Shown piece by piece: positions 1-7,592 of a stretch of DNA of 19,161 nt (within the stretch, counting starts at the first letter, position 1; the number at the start of each line of letters is the position of its first letter). Position numbers and translations under genes: made by a program. The notes under the pieces are model-generated. The model did not search any database. It saw nothing but the letters and a program-made list of their open reading frames with translations, and was not told the DNA's origin. Source of the stretch: Clostridia bacterium. Lineage in GTDB: Bacteria > Bacillota_A > Clostridia > Christensenellales > Aristaeellaceae. The stretch spans positions 1 to 19,161 of the forward strand of contig JAFWUC010000036.1 in assembly GCA_017518705.1 (NCBI GenBank). The letters run 5' to 3'.

Positions 1-2
1 TT

Positions 3-119
3 GTGGGATTGGATTTTGAAAAAGGAAGCTTGCAGCTGAGCAGGATACTCGTATCACCGGCTCTTACGTATGTGAATGTTTTTCCGACCCGCAACTGCTG
101 TGAGATAGTGTTCAAGTAG
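3..119 (+). CDS. 3' end of an unidentified gene (partial)
   Basis: A frame is open from the window edge to a TAG at 117-119 and encodes about 38 residues ending in NCCEIVFK. The alternating hydrophobic pattern (LSRILVSPALTYVNVF) would fit the terminal beta-strands of a folded domain. The other two forward frames close within the first 40 bases. The start lies outside the window and no family can be named. The reading rests only on openness and residue composition, so it may be chance. Confidence 0.35.
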   Translation: MGLDFEKGSLQLSRILVSPALTYVNVFPTRNCCEIVFK

Positions 120-175
120 AGTTGATTCGGAAAAACAAATAAAAACCTAAAGAAAACCAATATCAGGGGTGCAAA

Positions 176-2155
176 ATGAAAAGACTCTTTGCTTTGCTGC
201 TGGCGCTGACGCTGATTTTCTGCGCGTTCGCGGAAGAGGAGGACGAAAATATCATACGCCTCCAGACCGACCCGCCCACGTATCTTAAATACGATGAGAT
301 CATGGGTGCATGGAATTTGTATGATGAAACAGGGGTAATAGATTTTGAATATTACATATATGATTATAAAGAGAATGGATCTCCGTTTATTGTAAGCAAT
401 GAAAGAGGATGCGGCTTTTTAAGCATGGATGGACGATGGATTTTTGAGCCGCAGTTTCATTCTGTTGGTGGGTTCATGGACAACGGCCTGGCAGTAGTAG
501 AAGTCGGAGATAAATGGGGCTTGGTCACGCTGGATGGTGAATACCTGTTTGAGCCGCAGTTCAGCTATATCGGTGATTTCCGTGACGGGATCGCAGCAGT
601 GGAGATATCGGGAAACGAAAGTACACTGTGGGGCTATATTACGGAAAACGGCGATTATTTGTTTGAGCCGCAGTTTATCCATGCGGAAGATTTCAACGAA
701 GGATTCGCGGTCGTGGGGACAGCTGATTCGGATGCGGATAGCCATTTGGTGCCGTTTGACGAATTGGATGACAGCTATATAGAAGCCACTGTTTACGGTT
801 ATGTAACAGCAGATGGAAATTGGTTAATCGAACCGCAGTTTGAGTGGGCGGATGATTTTAATGACGGTATGGCGCGCGTATCCGTTGACGGGATGTTTGG
901 GTTTATCGGCACTGACGGGCAATATCTTATTGAGCCAAGATTCGAAGTGGCGTGGTGCTTTGAAGAAGACATGAGTGCGGTAACTGAAGACGGTGAAAAA
1001 TGGGGCTATATTGACAAACAAGGGAACTGGGTGATAGAACCCAAATATGCATCTGTCAAATATGATTTTTGTCATGAAAACGGTCTGGCTGTTGTATATT
1101 CTGAATATGGAGAGCAAGTTTTAATTGATATAGAGGGTAATGAACTGCTGAAAGGCACCAGGATAGAGTTTACCGGAGATGATTTGGTGTATGTGGAAAG
1201 AAACAAATACGAAGGTTATTTCAGAATAACCGAGAATGGGCCCGAAGAAGTAACGGTGGTAGAAACCGACATGTATCTACACGACTACTATCCGTTTGAA
1301 GGTGAGAAGGTTGCGATGCTGGACCATGAGGCTGTTTTTGAACGTGACCGATGGAACGCTTTTCCGCGCCTGGACGGGGCGACGGCGCTGCTGCCAGTGT
1401 ACGCCGCGCTGGCGCAGGCGGTTTATCCAGATGACACGAGATATGAAAACTATAGTTGGGTGAACAATCGGGAACCGTTGTTCACCTGTACCAAGACAAA
1501 CACAGCCTACGATCGGTTGGTCGATGGAGAAACGGACATCATCTTCTGCGCGGAGCCGTCCGACCAGCAGATCAAATACGCCAGACAGAACGGCGTGGAG
1601 TTCGAGTATACGCTGTTCGGCTACGAGTCCTTCGTGTTCATAGTGAATCCTGAGAATCCCCTTGACGGTCTCACCGTGGACCAGATAAAGGAGATATACT
1701 CCGGGGAGCTCACCACCTGGGACGAGCTGGGCGTGGAAGGGCTGGGGGAAATAATTCCCTACCAGCGCCCCAAGAACAGCGGCAGCCAGACCGCGCTGGA
1801 GAAGCTGATGGGGGACACGCCCATAACGGAAGCGCCGCAGATGTACGTGTCCGACGGCATGGAGGATATACTTCAGACCATTGAGTACCGCAACCTGCCC
1901 AACGCCATAGGCTACACCTTCCGCTTTTTCTGCGCGGACATGGTGGGCAGCAAGGTGAAGCTGCTGGCGATAGACGGGATCGAGCCCACCGTGGAGAACA
2001 TATCCAACGGCAAGTATCCCATCATCACTCCCCTGTACGCGGTGACGCGCAAGGGCGAAAGCAATCCCAACGTAAAGCGCCTGCTGGACTTCCTTACCGG
2101 CCCGCAGGGGCAGGAGCTGGTGGAAAAGAGCGGGTATGTGGGGCTGGGGAACTAA
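176..2155 (+). CDS. Secreted WG-repeat protein fused to a PstS-like substrate-binding domain
   Basis: The 659-residue protein begins with a Sec signal peptide (MKRLFALLLALTLIFCAFA, then acidic residues). There is no proper lipobox, so a cleaved secreted form is likelier than a lipoprotein. Six WG-type repeats follow, with cores near residues 78, 113, 151, 205, 239 and 275, each ending in a variant of G-x-W/Y-L/I-F/I-EPQF; a seventh is degenerate. From about residue 396 the sequence changes to a PstS/PBP-like fold: GATALLPVYAALA, then NPENPLDGLTVDQIKEIYSG, TTWDELG and a ligand-loop-like NSGSQTALEKL. PstS relatives bind phosphate or similar oxyanions outside the membrane, but the ligand here is unknown. 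No permease genes follow, so a sensing or scavenging role is as likely as ABC import. The start is supported by AGGGGTG at 165-171. The WG half is visibly AT-richer than the PstS half. Confidence 0.88.
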   Translation: MKRLFALLLALTLIFCAFAEEEDENIIRLQTDPPTYLKYDEIMGAWNLYDETGVIDFEYYIYDYKENGSPFIVSNERGCGFLSMDGRWIFEPQFHSVGGFMDNGLAVVEVGDKWGLVTLDGEYLFEPQFSYIGDFRDGIAAVEISGNESTLWGYITENGDYLFEPQFIHAEDFNEGFAVVGTADSDADSHLVPFDELDDSYIEATVYGYVTADGNWLIEPQFEWADDFNDGMARVSVDGMFGFIGTDGQYLIEPRFEVAWCFEEDMSAVTEDGEKWGYIDKQGNWVIEPKYASVKYDFCHENGLAVVYSEYGEQVLIDIEGNELLKGTRIEFTGDDLVYVERNKYEGYFRITENGPEEVTVVETDMYLHDYYPFEGEKVAMLDHEAVFERDRWNAFPRLDGATALLPVYAALAQAVYPDDTRYENYSWVNNREPLFTCTKTNTAYDRLVDGETDIIFCAEPSDQQIKYARQNGVEFEYTLFGYESFVFIVNPENPLDGLTVDQIKEIYSGELTTWDELGVEGLGEIIPYQRPKNSGSQTALEKLMGDTPITEAPQMYVSDGMEDILQTIEYRNLPNAIGYTFRFFCADMVGSKVKLLAIDGIEPTVENISNGKYPIITPLYAVTRKGESNPNVKRLLDFLTGPQGQELVEKSGYVGLGN

Positions 2156-2187
2156 AAAAGCGGCATCCGGCAGGCGTGAATGCGGAC

Positions 2188-2219
2188 AGGGGCGGCGGAA
2201 ATACGCCGCCTTTCCGTTT
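2188..2219 (+). terminator. Probable rho-independent terminator after the WG-PstS gene
   Basis: GGCGGCG (2191-2197) pairs with CGCCGCC (2204-2210) around a six-base loop and is followed by TTTCCGTTT. The T tract is interrupted, so strength is uncertain, but the position about 35 bases past the stop codon fits. Confidence 0.6.
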
Positions 2220-2289
2220 GGCAAAGTGTTACAAAATTAAGACAAAAATATTACGAACTTTATCTTTACAACCTCCGTCCAAAAGAGTA

Positions 2290-2298
2290 TGATATAAC
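2290..2298 (+). promoter_or_regulatory. Possible extended -10 promoter element for the LCP operon
   Basis: TGATATAAC matches an extended -10 (TGnTATAAT) with one mismatch. No good -35 lies at 16-18 bases; TTTACA at 2265-2270 is too far away. The following ribosome binding site (AGAGGTGAG, 2299-2307) begins at once, so transcription from here would start inside or next to it. Confidence 0.4.
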
Positions 2299-2312
2299 AG
2301 AGGTGAGATATA

Positions 2313-2771
2313 TTGTATACTTCCCGGGATTACGAAAAGGCGTTCGGAAAGACGAATGCGCGGATAATACTCGGCACGGCGCTGATCGCGCTGGGGGTGG
2401 CGGGGATAATCACGCTGACCCTGCTCAGGCAAAAGATCGCGCTGTACGTATTCACGGCGGTGATGTATCTGGTATGCTTTTTCGTGTGGAGCTACAAGAT
2501 TGCGCCCTGGCTCAAGTACAAAAAGTTCCTTAAGGAGCTCAAAAGCGGCCAGAGGAAGCACGCGACGCTGATCTACCGCGGCGCGGCGTTCGAGACCCGC
2601 ATGTACGACGGCGTGGAAGTGTGGGACCTGGACTTTTACGAGGAAGACGGCCAGACCGAGCGCCTGCTGGTGCTGGACGCCGAATACAAAAAACCCGAGC
2701 TGCGGGAAGGACAGAAAGTCAAAGTGGAATCCTACGGCAGCTTTATAACCAAACTCGATCCGGAGGACTGA
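2313..2771 (+). CDS. Two-TM membrane protein of unknown function
   Basis: The 152-residue protein uses a TTG start chosen because AGAGGTGAG sits at 2299-2307, immediately upstream. Two hydrophobic segments (about residues 17-38 and 42-64) form a short hairpin in the membrane. A basic stretch (KYKKFLKELKSGQRK) leads into a soluble beta-rich domain of about 75 residues containing HATLIYRG and GQKVKVESYGSF. The general layout (TM hairpin plus small beta domain) resembles DUF3592-type proteins, but I cannot assign the family. The next gene, an LCP ligase, starts one base after the stop, so the two are almost certainly cotranscribed. A role in envelope assembly is inference from context only. Confidence 0.75.
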   Translation: MYTSRDYEKAFGKTNARIILGTALIALGVAGIITLTLLRQKIALYVFTAVMYLVCFFVWSYKIAPWLKYKKFLKELKSGQRKHATLIYRGAAFETRMYDGVEVWDLDFYEEDGQTERLLVLDAEYKKPELREGQKVKVESYGSFITKLDPED

Positions 2772-2772
2772 A

Positions 2773-3843
2773 ATGCGTAAACTTCTGAGCGTACTGCTGG
2801 CGATCATCATCTGTGTGAGCGGCTTAAATGCGTTCGCGGAAGAGGGGACGGAAACTCCCCCCGCGGCGCCCGGCGGGCGCGGGGCGGTCGAGGTCATAGA
2901 CGGTGAGATAGAGGGCGAAGGCGAGACCACCGACGAGTTCGACCTGGCGGGAGACCAGGTGGTGTTCGACCCCATAGACGAGATCGCCCTGGACGACGTG
3001 GCCATCACCAACGCGCTGGACACGCTGGACGGCGTTAGGAACATCCTGCTTTTGGGCCTTGACAGCCGCGGCAGCGCCACCAGCGTTAAAAACGGGCGCA
3101 ACGGCGCGCTTCCCCGCAGCGACACCATGATGCTGCTGAGCGTGGACATCGAAAACAAAACCATAAAACTGGTATCGTTCCTGCGCGACCTGTACGTGGA
3201 GATCCCCGGCAACAAAAACAACCGCCTTAACGCCGCTTACGTGTTCGGCGGGTACGAACTGCTGGCCAAGACGCTGGAGAGGAACTTCGGCGTGAAGCCG
3301 GACGCCTACGTGGCGGTGAACCTGGCGGGGCTGGTGGAGGTGATCGACCAGCTGGGCGGCCTGTATGTGGACGTGCCCGCCAACAAGGTGGACAGGGTGA
3401 ACGCGGTCATCTACTGGTACAACGACCAGGTGCTGGGCAAGAAGGACAACCGCTCGGACTACCTTACCCACGGCGGCCTCCAGCTTCTCAACGGAAAGCA
3501 GGCGGAAGCCTGGGCCAGGTACCGTTACAGCGAGAGCGACTTCCAGCGCACCGAAAGGCAGAGAAAGCTGATCGAGCTGGTGTTCGACAGGATCACCGAG
3601 ATGTCGGTCACGGAGCTGGCGACCTTCGCCATGAAGAACATGAACCTGGTCAGGACGAACATGACGCTAAACGAACTGGTCACGCTTGCGCCCGCCGTGC
3701 TGGCCATGAAAGGCGCCGAGGTACAGCAGCTCACCATCCCGCGCTCCAACGCCTATACCAGCCAGAGGATCAGCGGCATGGCGGTGCTGGTGCCGGACAG
3801 GAACAAGAACATAAAGGCGATAAAGGACTTCTTTGCCAAATGA
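2773..3843 (+). CDS. LCP-family (LytR-CpsA-Psr) cell-wall polymer ligase
   Basis: LCP enzymes move anionic polymers or glycans from undecaprenyl-phosphate carriers to peptidoglycan on the outer face of the membrane. This 356-residue protein has an N-terminal hydrophobic segment (residues 1-22; signal peptide or anchor), an acidic low-complexity stretch to about residue 90, and an LCP domain from about 91 to 290. Recognisable motifs are NILLLGLDSRG (about 91-101), RSDTMMLLSVD (about 114-124), SFLRDLYVEIPG and the arginine-rich RYRYSESDFQRTERQRKL beginning at residue 249, which matches the lipid-pyrophosphate binding face of the family. The start is fixed by GGAGG at 2762-2766. The last four bases overlap the ATG of the URO-D gene (ATGA), implying translational coupling. 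Confidence 0.93.
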   Translation: MRKLLSVLLAIIICVSGLNAFAEEGTETPPAAPGGRGAVEVIDGEIEGEGETTDEFDLAGDQVVFDPIDEIALDDVAITNALDTLDGVRNILLLGLDSRGSATSVKNGRNGALPRSDTMMLLSVDIENKTIKLVSFLRDLYVEIPGNKNNRLNAAYVFGGYELLAKTLERNFGVKPDAYVAVNLAGLVEVIDQLGGLYVDVPANKVDRVNAVIYWYNDQVLGKKDNRSDYLTHGGLQLLNGKQAEAWARYRYSESDFQRTERQRKLIELVFDRITEMSVTELATFAMKNMNLVRTNMTLNELVTLAPAVLAMKGAEVQQLTIPRSNAYTSQRISGMAVLVPDRNKNIKAIKDFFAK

Positions 3844-4838
3844 CAGAAAGCCGTGACCGTTTCCGGGCGGCGCTTTCGGGCGATCTGAAAAGCATCGACC
3901 GCCTGCCGGTGATCGAATGGGCGAGCTGGTGGCACCTGACGCTAAATCGCTGGGCCGAAGAGGGCCTGAAAGCGGACATGTCCGCCGAGAAGCGCTTTCA
4001 GGCGCTGGGACTGGACCCCCACAGGCAGCTGTGGTTCAGGCACACGTCGCCCGCCTGCCCGAAGCCTCCCGCCCAGGGCAAGGGTCTTATGAAAGACTGG
4101 GAGAGCTACCTGAAGCTGAAACCGTATCTGTACCCGCCGGAAGAGATCCGGCGGGTAAAACAGATAATGGAGGACTGGAAAACAGACCAAAGTCGGAATA
4201 TTATCTGGTTCAGCATGGACGGCGGGTTCTGGTTCCCGCGCACGCTGTTCGGCATAGAGGCGCACCTGTATTCGTTCTACGACGAGCCCGAACTGTATCA
4301 CGAGATACTGGAAGACCTGGCGGAATACCAGCTCAAGGTGATGGACGCCATATACTCCGTGTGCACACCGGTGTTCATGACCATAGCGGAGGACATGAGC
4401 TACAACAAGGGCCCGATGCTCTCAAAAGGCATGTTCACGGAATTCCTGAAGCCGTACTACGGCATGGTAGTGCCGTATATCCGCTCCAAAGGCACGCGGG
4501 TGATAGTGGACTCCGACGGGGACATAACCGAGATGATACCCTGGCTGATGGACGCGGGCATAGAAGGCGCGCTGCCCCTGGAAAGGCAGGCGGGCGTGGA
4601 CGTGAACCGCTTAAGGCAAGAATTCGGGGACTTCATACTTATCGGCGGCTACGACAAGATGGTCATGAAATACGGGGAAGCCGCCATGAGGCAGGAATTC
4701 GAGCGCATACTGCCCGCCATGAAAAAAGGGAAGTACATCCCGTCGGTGGATCATCAGACGCCCCCGGACGTATCCCTCGAGAATTACCGGATATATATAA
4801 AACTGCTGAAAGAGTATTGCGCTAAGGCAGTATCCTGA
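3840..4838 (+). CDS. URO-D (uroporphyrinogen decarboxylase-like) family protein
   Basis: This 332-residue protein fits the URO-D superfamily clade common in anaerobes, which includes corrinoid methyltransferase relatives as well as haem-pathway HemE. Typical segments are EDMSYNKGPMLS (about residue 183 on), VIVDSDGDITEMIPWLMDAG, GGYDKMVMKYG and the C-terminal IPSVDHQTPPDVSLENY. The HemE N-terminal signature (RQAGRY) is absent, so true uroporphyrinogen decarboxylation is unlikely. I see no H-x-C...C zinc site as in MtaA-type methyltransferases. Substrate is unknown. Its ATG overlaps the LCP stop by four bases and its own stop runs 17 bases into the 3' end of the convergent transpeptidase gene. 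Confidence 0.85.
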   Translation: MTESRDRFRAALSGDLKSIDRLPVIEWASWWHLTLNRWAEEGLKADMSAEKRFQALGLDPHRQLWFRHTSPACPKPPAQGKGLMKDWESYLKLKPYLYPPEEIRRVKQIMEDWKTDQSRNIIWFSMDGGFWFPRTLFGIEAHLYSFYDEPELYHEILEDLAEYQLKVMDAIYSVCTPVFMTIAEDMSYNKGPMLSKGMFTEFLKPYYGMVVPYIRSKGTRVIVDSDGDITEMIPWLMDAGIEGALPLERQAGVDVNRLRQEFGDFILIGGYDKMVMKYGEAAMRQEFERILPAMKKGKYIPSVDHQTPPDVSLENYRIYIKLLKEYCAKAVS

Positions 4839-5283
4839 CTTTTTCGCCCTTTCCCGCCAAAGCGGAAAGGGCTTTTATATCGGCGTTGGAAAGCGCTACG
4901 CAGCCCTGCGTCCAGTCGCCCGTTTTGCCCTCGGGGCTTTCCCCGTGGATCATCACGAAGCCGCCCAGGGGGCTCGTCCATTTGGGACGCAGCTTAAGCA
5001 GCGCGGCAAAACGTATGAGAAGATAATCCAAAACGCCTATATCGGAACGCCTAAGTCCCTCCTTCGCGTCCGCGGGGGAGGGATAGCTTATGCCTAAAGA
5101 GATATAAAACTTGCTGGAACGGTTGACGGTGCAGACGTAATACTCGCCCTCGGGGGTCCTGCCGTCGCCCTCACGGGTCTTTGGACCTTCGGGCCGGCTG
5201 CCCAGGCTCACTGGACATGAGAACAGCGTCTGCCCGTCCCTTTTAAGCGTCAGGCGGCGCGCGCCTTTTTCTATAATGATCAT
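4822..5283 (-). CDS. L,D-transpeptidase (YkuD domain) without signal peptide
   Basis: YkuD enzymes use a catalytic Cys to form or remodel 3-3 peptidoglycan cross-links, or to attach proteins, outside the membrane. The 153-residue product is essentially a bare domain: MIIIEKGARRLTLKRDGQ opens directly into it, followed by EGDGRTPEGEYYV, MIHGESPEG (His113) and DWTQGCVALSNADI (Cys128). The usual S-x-G-C-x-R is T-Q-G-C-V-A, as in the DWTxGCxAxxN branch of the family. The ATG at 5283 overlaps the upstream stop as ATGA. The frame stays open further upstream, but that sequence is basic, non-hydrophobic and a shadow of the upstream gene, so no signal peptide is recovered. Export by an unusual route or an intracellular role would have to be considered. 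Confidence 0.87.
   Translation of the reverse strand: MIIIEKGARRLTLKRDGQTLFSCPVSLGSRPEGPKTREGDGRTPEGEYYVCTVNRSSKFYISLGISYPSPADAKEGLRRSDIGVLDYLLIRFAALLKLRPKWTSPLGGFVMIHGESPEGKTGDWTQGCVALSNADIKALSALAGKGEKVRILP
4846..4877 (+). terminator. Rho-independent terminator of the LCP/URO-D operon, inside the YkuD coding region
   Basis: GCCCTTT (4846-4852) pairs with AAAGGGC (4866-4872), and inside it CCGC pairs with GCGG around a CAAA loop with one bulged C. TTTTAT follows on the plus strand. It sits eight bases after the URO-D stop but entirely within codons of the opposite-strand L,D-transpeptidase gene. Confidence 0.75.
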
Positions 5284-7430
5284 TTCAGCCTGGTGGAAAA
5301 CAGACTTTGGTCGCTTCCTGTATATTCTATCAGTTCGGACACGGTCAGGAAGCGGTAGCCCCTGCGGATAAGCTCGGGCAAAAGCGATTCCAGCGCCTTC
5401 ACGGTCTCGGGAGAGGTCTCGTGGAAGGTGAGCATGGTCGTGTTGTACAGGTGGGAAAGGGCGTTGTCGACTATCTGCTGTGCGGAAGCGGCGCCGTAGT
5501 CCCGCATGTCGTAGCCCCTTGCCACGAAGGTGCGGGTGTCCAGCAGGCTGGAAAACAGCCACTCGGGCAGCAGCGCGTCCGAGGAGCGGATCAGCGTGGG
5601 CGTCTTGCCGGTGTAGGTGCGGGCGAGCTTGTCGGTCTTGCCCAGACCGCTGGAAGTCTCCGCCACGCCGCCGGAGCTGATGGAGGAATTGTCGTAGGTG
5701 TGGTTGCCTATTTCGTGGGCGGTGCCGTTAAACAGCTTTGCCTGGCCGGGCAGCCTTTCTATGCTGCTGCCCAGCATGAAAAACGTGGCGTTCACGTTGT
5801 ACTTTTTGAGCAGGGCGAGTATCTCGTCCGTGTATTCGCCGGGGCCGTTGTCGAAGGTGAGCGCGAGGCACCTGACTGGACGGGAAGCGTTTTCGCTGAC
5901 CGTCACCGAGATCTGGGTGGTTATGGATGTGCCGGGGTTGGAGAAGGTGACGCGGGTCCTGCCGGGACGCAGGCCGTAGAGCATGCCGTCCAGATAGACG
6001 CACACGCTTTCGTCGTCCACGGTCTCGGTGGGACGGGTGGACAGGGGCTGGCCGTTGTCGCCGTAAAGCTGGATCTCCACGCACTCGTACTGTTTTACGG
6101 TCACGCTGCTTTCGGGGGTGTAGATCGCCTTTACGTTCTCGTACACCCTTATCTCGCACTTGCAGCTTAACTGCCCCGCGGTCAGGGTGATCACGCAGCT
6201 GCCGGGCGAAAGCGGCCTTACGCGGCCGTCCGCGTCCACGGAGGCGACTTCGGGGTCGCTGGACGCATAGCTTACGTCAAGTATCAGGCTGGCGGCGGGG
6301 TAGAACACGGGGGAGAGGCTGACGCCTTCGCCGCCCGCGGCCAGCATGTACAGGTTCTGGGTGAAGCTGACGTTTTCGGGCTGCTCCGCCACGTGCACTT
6401 CGCAGGACGCCTTAAGGCCGTTAAGCGCCACCACGCTCACCACGGCGCTGCCGTAGCCCACGGCGCTCAATTTGCCGTTGTCCACCTTGACCACGCTTTC
6501 GTCGTCGCTTTCCCAGCTCAGGGGCGAAGAGGCGGCGGAGGCGGGCAGTATAAGGGCGTTCAGGCTGTAGGAGCGGCTGTTCCTGGACAGGAGCACTTCG
6601 GTCTTGTCAAGGGCCAGGGAATCGGGCACCGGATAGACGTTTATCTGGCTGACCGCGTAGGTGCCGTTCTGCGTCATGGCGCGCACGAGGCAGCTGCCTT
6701 CGCCCACGGCGGTGACTACGCCGTCCCGGTCCACGCGGGCGATGTCGGGCTTGTTGGAGTCCCACACCAGCTCGCGGTTCTTGGCGTTGCCGGGGAAGAT
6801 GTACGCGTCCAGCGGATAGGACTGGCCCACGCCCAGCGCCACCGTTTCGGGGTGGAGCTCCACCTTTTTGACCTCGCTGGGCACAAAGATGTAGGCGTTG
6901 GCCTGCATGCCGTTGGCGGCGGTCAGCGTGACGGTGGCGATGCCGCCGCTCACGGCGGTCACGCGGCCGGAGGAGTCCACGGTGGCCACGGTCTTGTCGT
7001 CAACGGTCCATCTCACCCGCTTGTCGTCGGCGTTTTCGTTGATCTCGTACTCTATGACCGCGCTTTCGCCCGGCTCCAGCGTGAGTTCGTTGTTTGGGAT
7101 GGAGAGCTTCGTCACGGGCTGGCCGGTGACCGTCACGGTCACCTTGCTCTTGGTGCCGGTCTCCATCGTGCAGGTCACGGTGGTGGAGCCGGGAGTGCGG
7201 CCTGTGATGCGGCCGTTTTTGTCCACGGAAGCTATGTAGGAGTTGTCGCTGGACCAGGTGACGCTGTGCTCCATAAGGTTCACGGGCTCGATGGACCAGG
7301 ACACGGTCCTGCTCTCCCCGGGAGCCAGACGAATATTGGACGCGGACAGGCGCAGCGTATACCCCGCCGCCCACGCGCAGGACAGCGCGAGCAGGCAAAT
7401 ACCCAGCCACAAGGCAAGCAATCTCTTCAC
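5280..7430 (-). CDS. Secreted six-Big2 protein with C-terminal degenerate NodB polysaccharide deacetylase domain
   Basis: The 716-residue protein is read from GTG at 7430, because ATGGAG lies eight bases upstream and the reading gives a clean signal peptide (KRLLALWLGICLLALSCAWA). An in-frame TTG at 7460 lacks a ribosome site. Six Big2-like Ig domains of about 80 residues follow (typical phrases ASVDKNGRITG, ATVDSSGRVTAV, ARVDRDGVVTAV). From about residue 518 a NodB fold appears, with TFDNGP (525-530), GNHTYDN (575-581), a strand with Arg but no RxPYG, GYDMRDYG and LTFHE. The normal metal triad is Asp-His-His from TFDDGP and HxxxH. Here the metal-binding Asp is Asn528 and the second His is Asn581, so classic deacetylase activity is doubtful. 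Big2 arrays suggest surface display and glycan or wall contact. The gene is coupled to the YkuD gene. Confidence 0.9.
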   Translation of the reverse strand: MKRLLALWLGICLLALSCAWAAGYTLRLSASNIRLAPGESRTVSWSIEPVNLMEHSVTWSSDNSYIASVDKNGRITGRTPGSTTVTCTMETGTKSKVTVTVTGQPVTKLSIPNNELTLEPGESAVIEYEINENADDKRVRWTVDDKTVATVDSSGRVTAVSGGIATVTLTAANGMQANAYIFVPSEVKKVELHPETVALGVGQSYPLDAYIFPGNAKNRELVWDSNKPDIARVDRDGVVTAVGEGSCLVRAMTQNGTYAVSQINVYPVPDSLALDKTEVLLSRNSRSYSLNALILPASAASSPLSWESDDESVVKVDNGKLSAVGYGSAVVSVVALNGLKASCEVHVAEQPENVSFTQNLYMLAAGGEGVSLSPVFYPAASLILDVSYASSDPEVASVDADGRVRPLSPGSCVITLTAGQLSCKCEIRVYENVKAIYTPESSVTVKQYECVEIQLYGDNGQPLSTRPTETVDDESVCVYLDGMLYGLRPGRTRVTFSNPGTSITTQISVTVSENASRPVRCLALTFDNGPGEYTDEILALLKKYNVNATFFMLGSSIERLPGQAKLFNGTAHEIGNHTYDNSSISSGGVAETSSGLGKTDKLARTYTGKTPTLIRSSDALLPEWLFSSLLDTRTFVARGYDMRDYGAASAQQIVDNALSHLYNTTMLTFHETSPETVKALESLLPELIRRGYRFLTVSELIEYTGSDQSLFSTRLK

Positions 7431-7461
7431 AGCAATTTCTCCATATGATATCAGTGACAAA

Positions 7462-7490
7462 ATTATATCATTTTATTACAGAAGTGTCAA
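7462..7490 (-). promoter_or_regulatory. Consensus sigma-A promoter for the Big2-NodB/YkuD operon
   Basis: On the minus strand TTGACA (7490-7485) is followed after exactly 17 bases by TATAAT (7467-7462). Both hexamers match the consensus perfectly. Transcription should start near 7455, about 25 bases before the GTG start. Confidence 0.88.
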
Positions 7491-7512
7491 CGAAAGATGA
7501 ATATTTAATGCG

Positions 7513-7524
7513 GCAGCCGGCTGC
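7513..7524. repeat. 12-bp perfect palindrome between divergent promoters
   Basis: GCAGCCGGCTGC is its own reverse complement. It lies between the minus-strand promoter (7490-7462) and the probable plus-strand promoter (7548-7576), where a shared operator could act. Chance occurrence in GC-rich DNA cannot be excluded. Confidence 0.35.
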
Positions 7525-7547
7525 TCGGAGGGCGGTCCAACTTCCGC

Positions 7548-7576
7548 TTGCAATTGACGGAGATATGGAGTAAAAT
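7548..7576 (+). promoter_or_regulatory. Possible sigma-A promoter for the radC-scaffold operon
   Basis: TTGCAA (7548-7553), a 17-base spacer and TAAAAT (7571-7576) make a reasonable sigma-A promoter. The ribosome binding site AGAGGTGG begins at 7582, so the 5' leader would be extremely short. Confidence 0.5.
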
Positions 7577-7592
7577 AAAAAAGAGGTGGCTT

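Noticed and set aside
1277..2224. 315-residue open frame on the minus strand opposite the PstS-like part
   Set aside because: No ribosome site, no plausible domain and antisense to a clearly homologous gene; GC-rich third positions keep the frame open.
5284..5562. N-terminal 93-residue extension of the YkuD frame
   Set aside because: It overlaps the NodB coding region, is basic with no hydrophobic stretch or ribosome site, and the ATG at 5283 is placed by the ATGA coupling.
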